Source: Actinotignum urinale DSM 15805 (lineage in GTDB: Bacteria > Actinomycetota > Actinomycetes > Actinomycetales > Actinomycetaceae). From it: a stretch of 64,000 nucleotides of DNA. The notes beneath the pieces are model-generated. The model saw nothing but the letters and a program-made list of their open reading frames with translations. It did not search any database and was not told the origin of the DNA. Positions 63,791 to 64,000 of this stretch are shown here, one piece after another. Both the position numbers and the translations under genes were made by a program. Where the stretch lies: the NCBI RefSeq assembly GCF_000420445.1, contig NZ_ATUY01000009.1:1-64000 (forward strand). Reading direction: 5' to 3'. Positions within the stretch are counted from its first letter, which is position 1, and each line of letters starts with the position of its first letter.

Positions 63791-64000
63791 TGAACAACGT
63801 AAAAGAGAAAGAAACGCCAAAGGTTTCCCCGGGCAAACATCAGGCGAAAGAAAAGGCACAACAGAGTCTTTTCGCGAAGGTTAATCTTCGGCAGTACGGT
63901 ATCCTGGCGGCGCTGATTATTATTGTGGCATTCTTCCAGGTTGTCACGAAGGGCCTGCTTTTGGCGCCAAACAATGTTGCGAGCCTTATCCAGCAAAATG
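63787..64000 (+). CDS. xylH: Sugar ABC transporter permease, 5' part only
   Basis: Starts at ATG 63787 or 63790 (tandem ATGATG overlapping the xylG stop) and runs off the window. About 71 residues are seen: a long lysine-rich cytoplasmic arm (MNNVKEKETPKVSPGKHQAK) and the first membrane segment YGILAALIIIVAFFQVVTKG, followed by the LLLAPNNVASLIQQN segment common in RbsC/XylH permeases. Position in the operon supports XylH. Confidence 0.85.
   Translation, partial: MMNNVKEKETPKVSPGKHQAKEKAQQSLFAKVNLRQYGILAALIIIVAFFQVVTKGLLLAPNNVASLIQQN

Overview
This window reads as a chromosomal segment of a moderate-GC actinobacterium, most likely from the Actinomycetaceae (Arcanobacterium, Trueperella, Gleimia or Mobiluncus-like); I cannot name the genus from sequence alone. 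The evidence is gene order: the FAH-hydrolase/gltX/IclR/leuC/leuD block, the ddl-thiL-rpmB-recG-rsmD-coaD-sepIVA-DUF177-rnc block, and the rne-rplU-rpmA-obg-proB/proA-nadD-rsfS block are all typical of Actinobacteria. Many starts are GTG and many neighbouring genes overlap by 1-4 bases.

Layout. 1-5 kb: SulP transporter, shikimate dehydrogenase and long-chain acyl-CoA ligase. 5-11 kb: FAH-family hydrolase, a MalY/PatB C-S lyase, gltX, one protein of unknown family, and tRNA-Gln(CTG) and tRNA-Glu(CTC). 11-18.5 kb looks inserted into the gltX-leuCD synteny: a beta-helix surface protein, a frameshifted DUF1537 sugar-acid kinase with an intact dehydrogenase, def and a GT4 glycosyltransferase. 18.4-32 kb: IclR regulator, leuCD, murA, ddl, thiL, a helicase relic, rpmB, recG, rsmD, coaD, sepIVA, DUF177 and rnc. 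32-41.3 kb: a DosR-like response regulator facing a DosS-like kinase that lies at the end of a cydA-cydB-cydD-cydC run. 41.9-54 kb: rne, rplU, rpmA, obg, proB, a 35-codon upstream ORF with a luciferase-fold-like gene, trxA, proA, nadD, a one-helix membrane protein, rsfS and a phosphatase. 54-64 kb: AGCS amino-acid symporter, ISL3 transposase relic, ppdK, xylA and xylFGH (xylH runs off the end).

How the genes work together. The cyd genes make cytochrome bd oxidase and its CydDC exporter. The linked two-component pair resembles the mycobacterial hypoxia system, and a GGGAC-N4-GTCCC palindrome upstream of cydA matches the core of DosR boxes, suggesting low-oxygen control of bd oxidase. GltX probably charges both neighbouring tRNAs. 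xylA and xylFGH form a xylose uptake and isomerisation locus with two different operator-like palindromes.

The most unusual theme is repetitive DNA. Short tandem duplications sit at gene 3' ends and often copy the last codons and the stop (acyl-CoA ligase, threonate-type dehydrogenase, leuD, murA, DosS-like kinase). Low-complexity expansions interrupt recG, cydC, cydD and the kinase. Several convergent intergenic regions carry perfect hairpins with 16-19 bp arms. No CRISPR array, rRNA or intact insertion sequence was seen.
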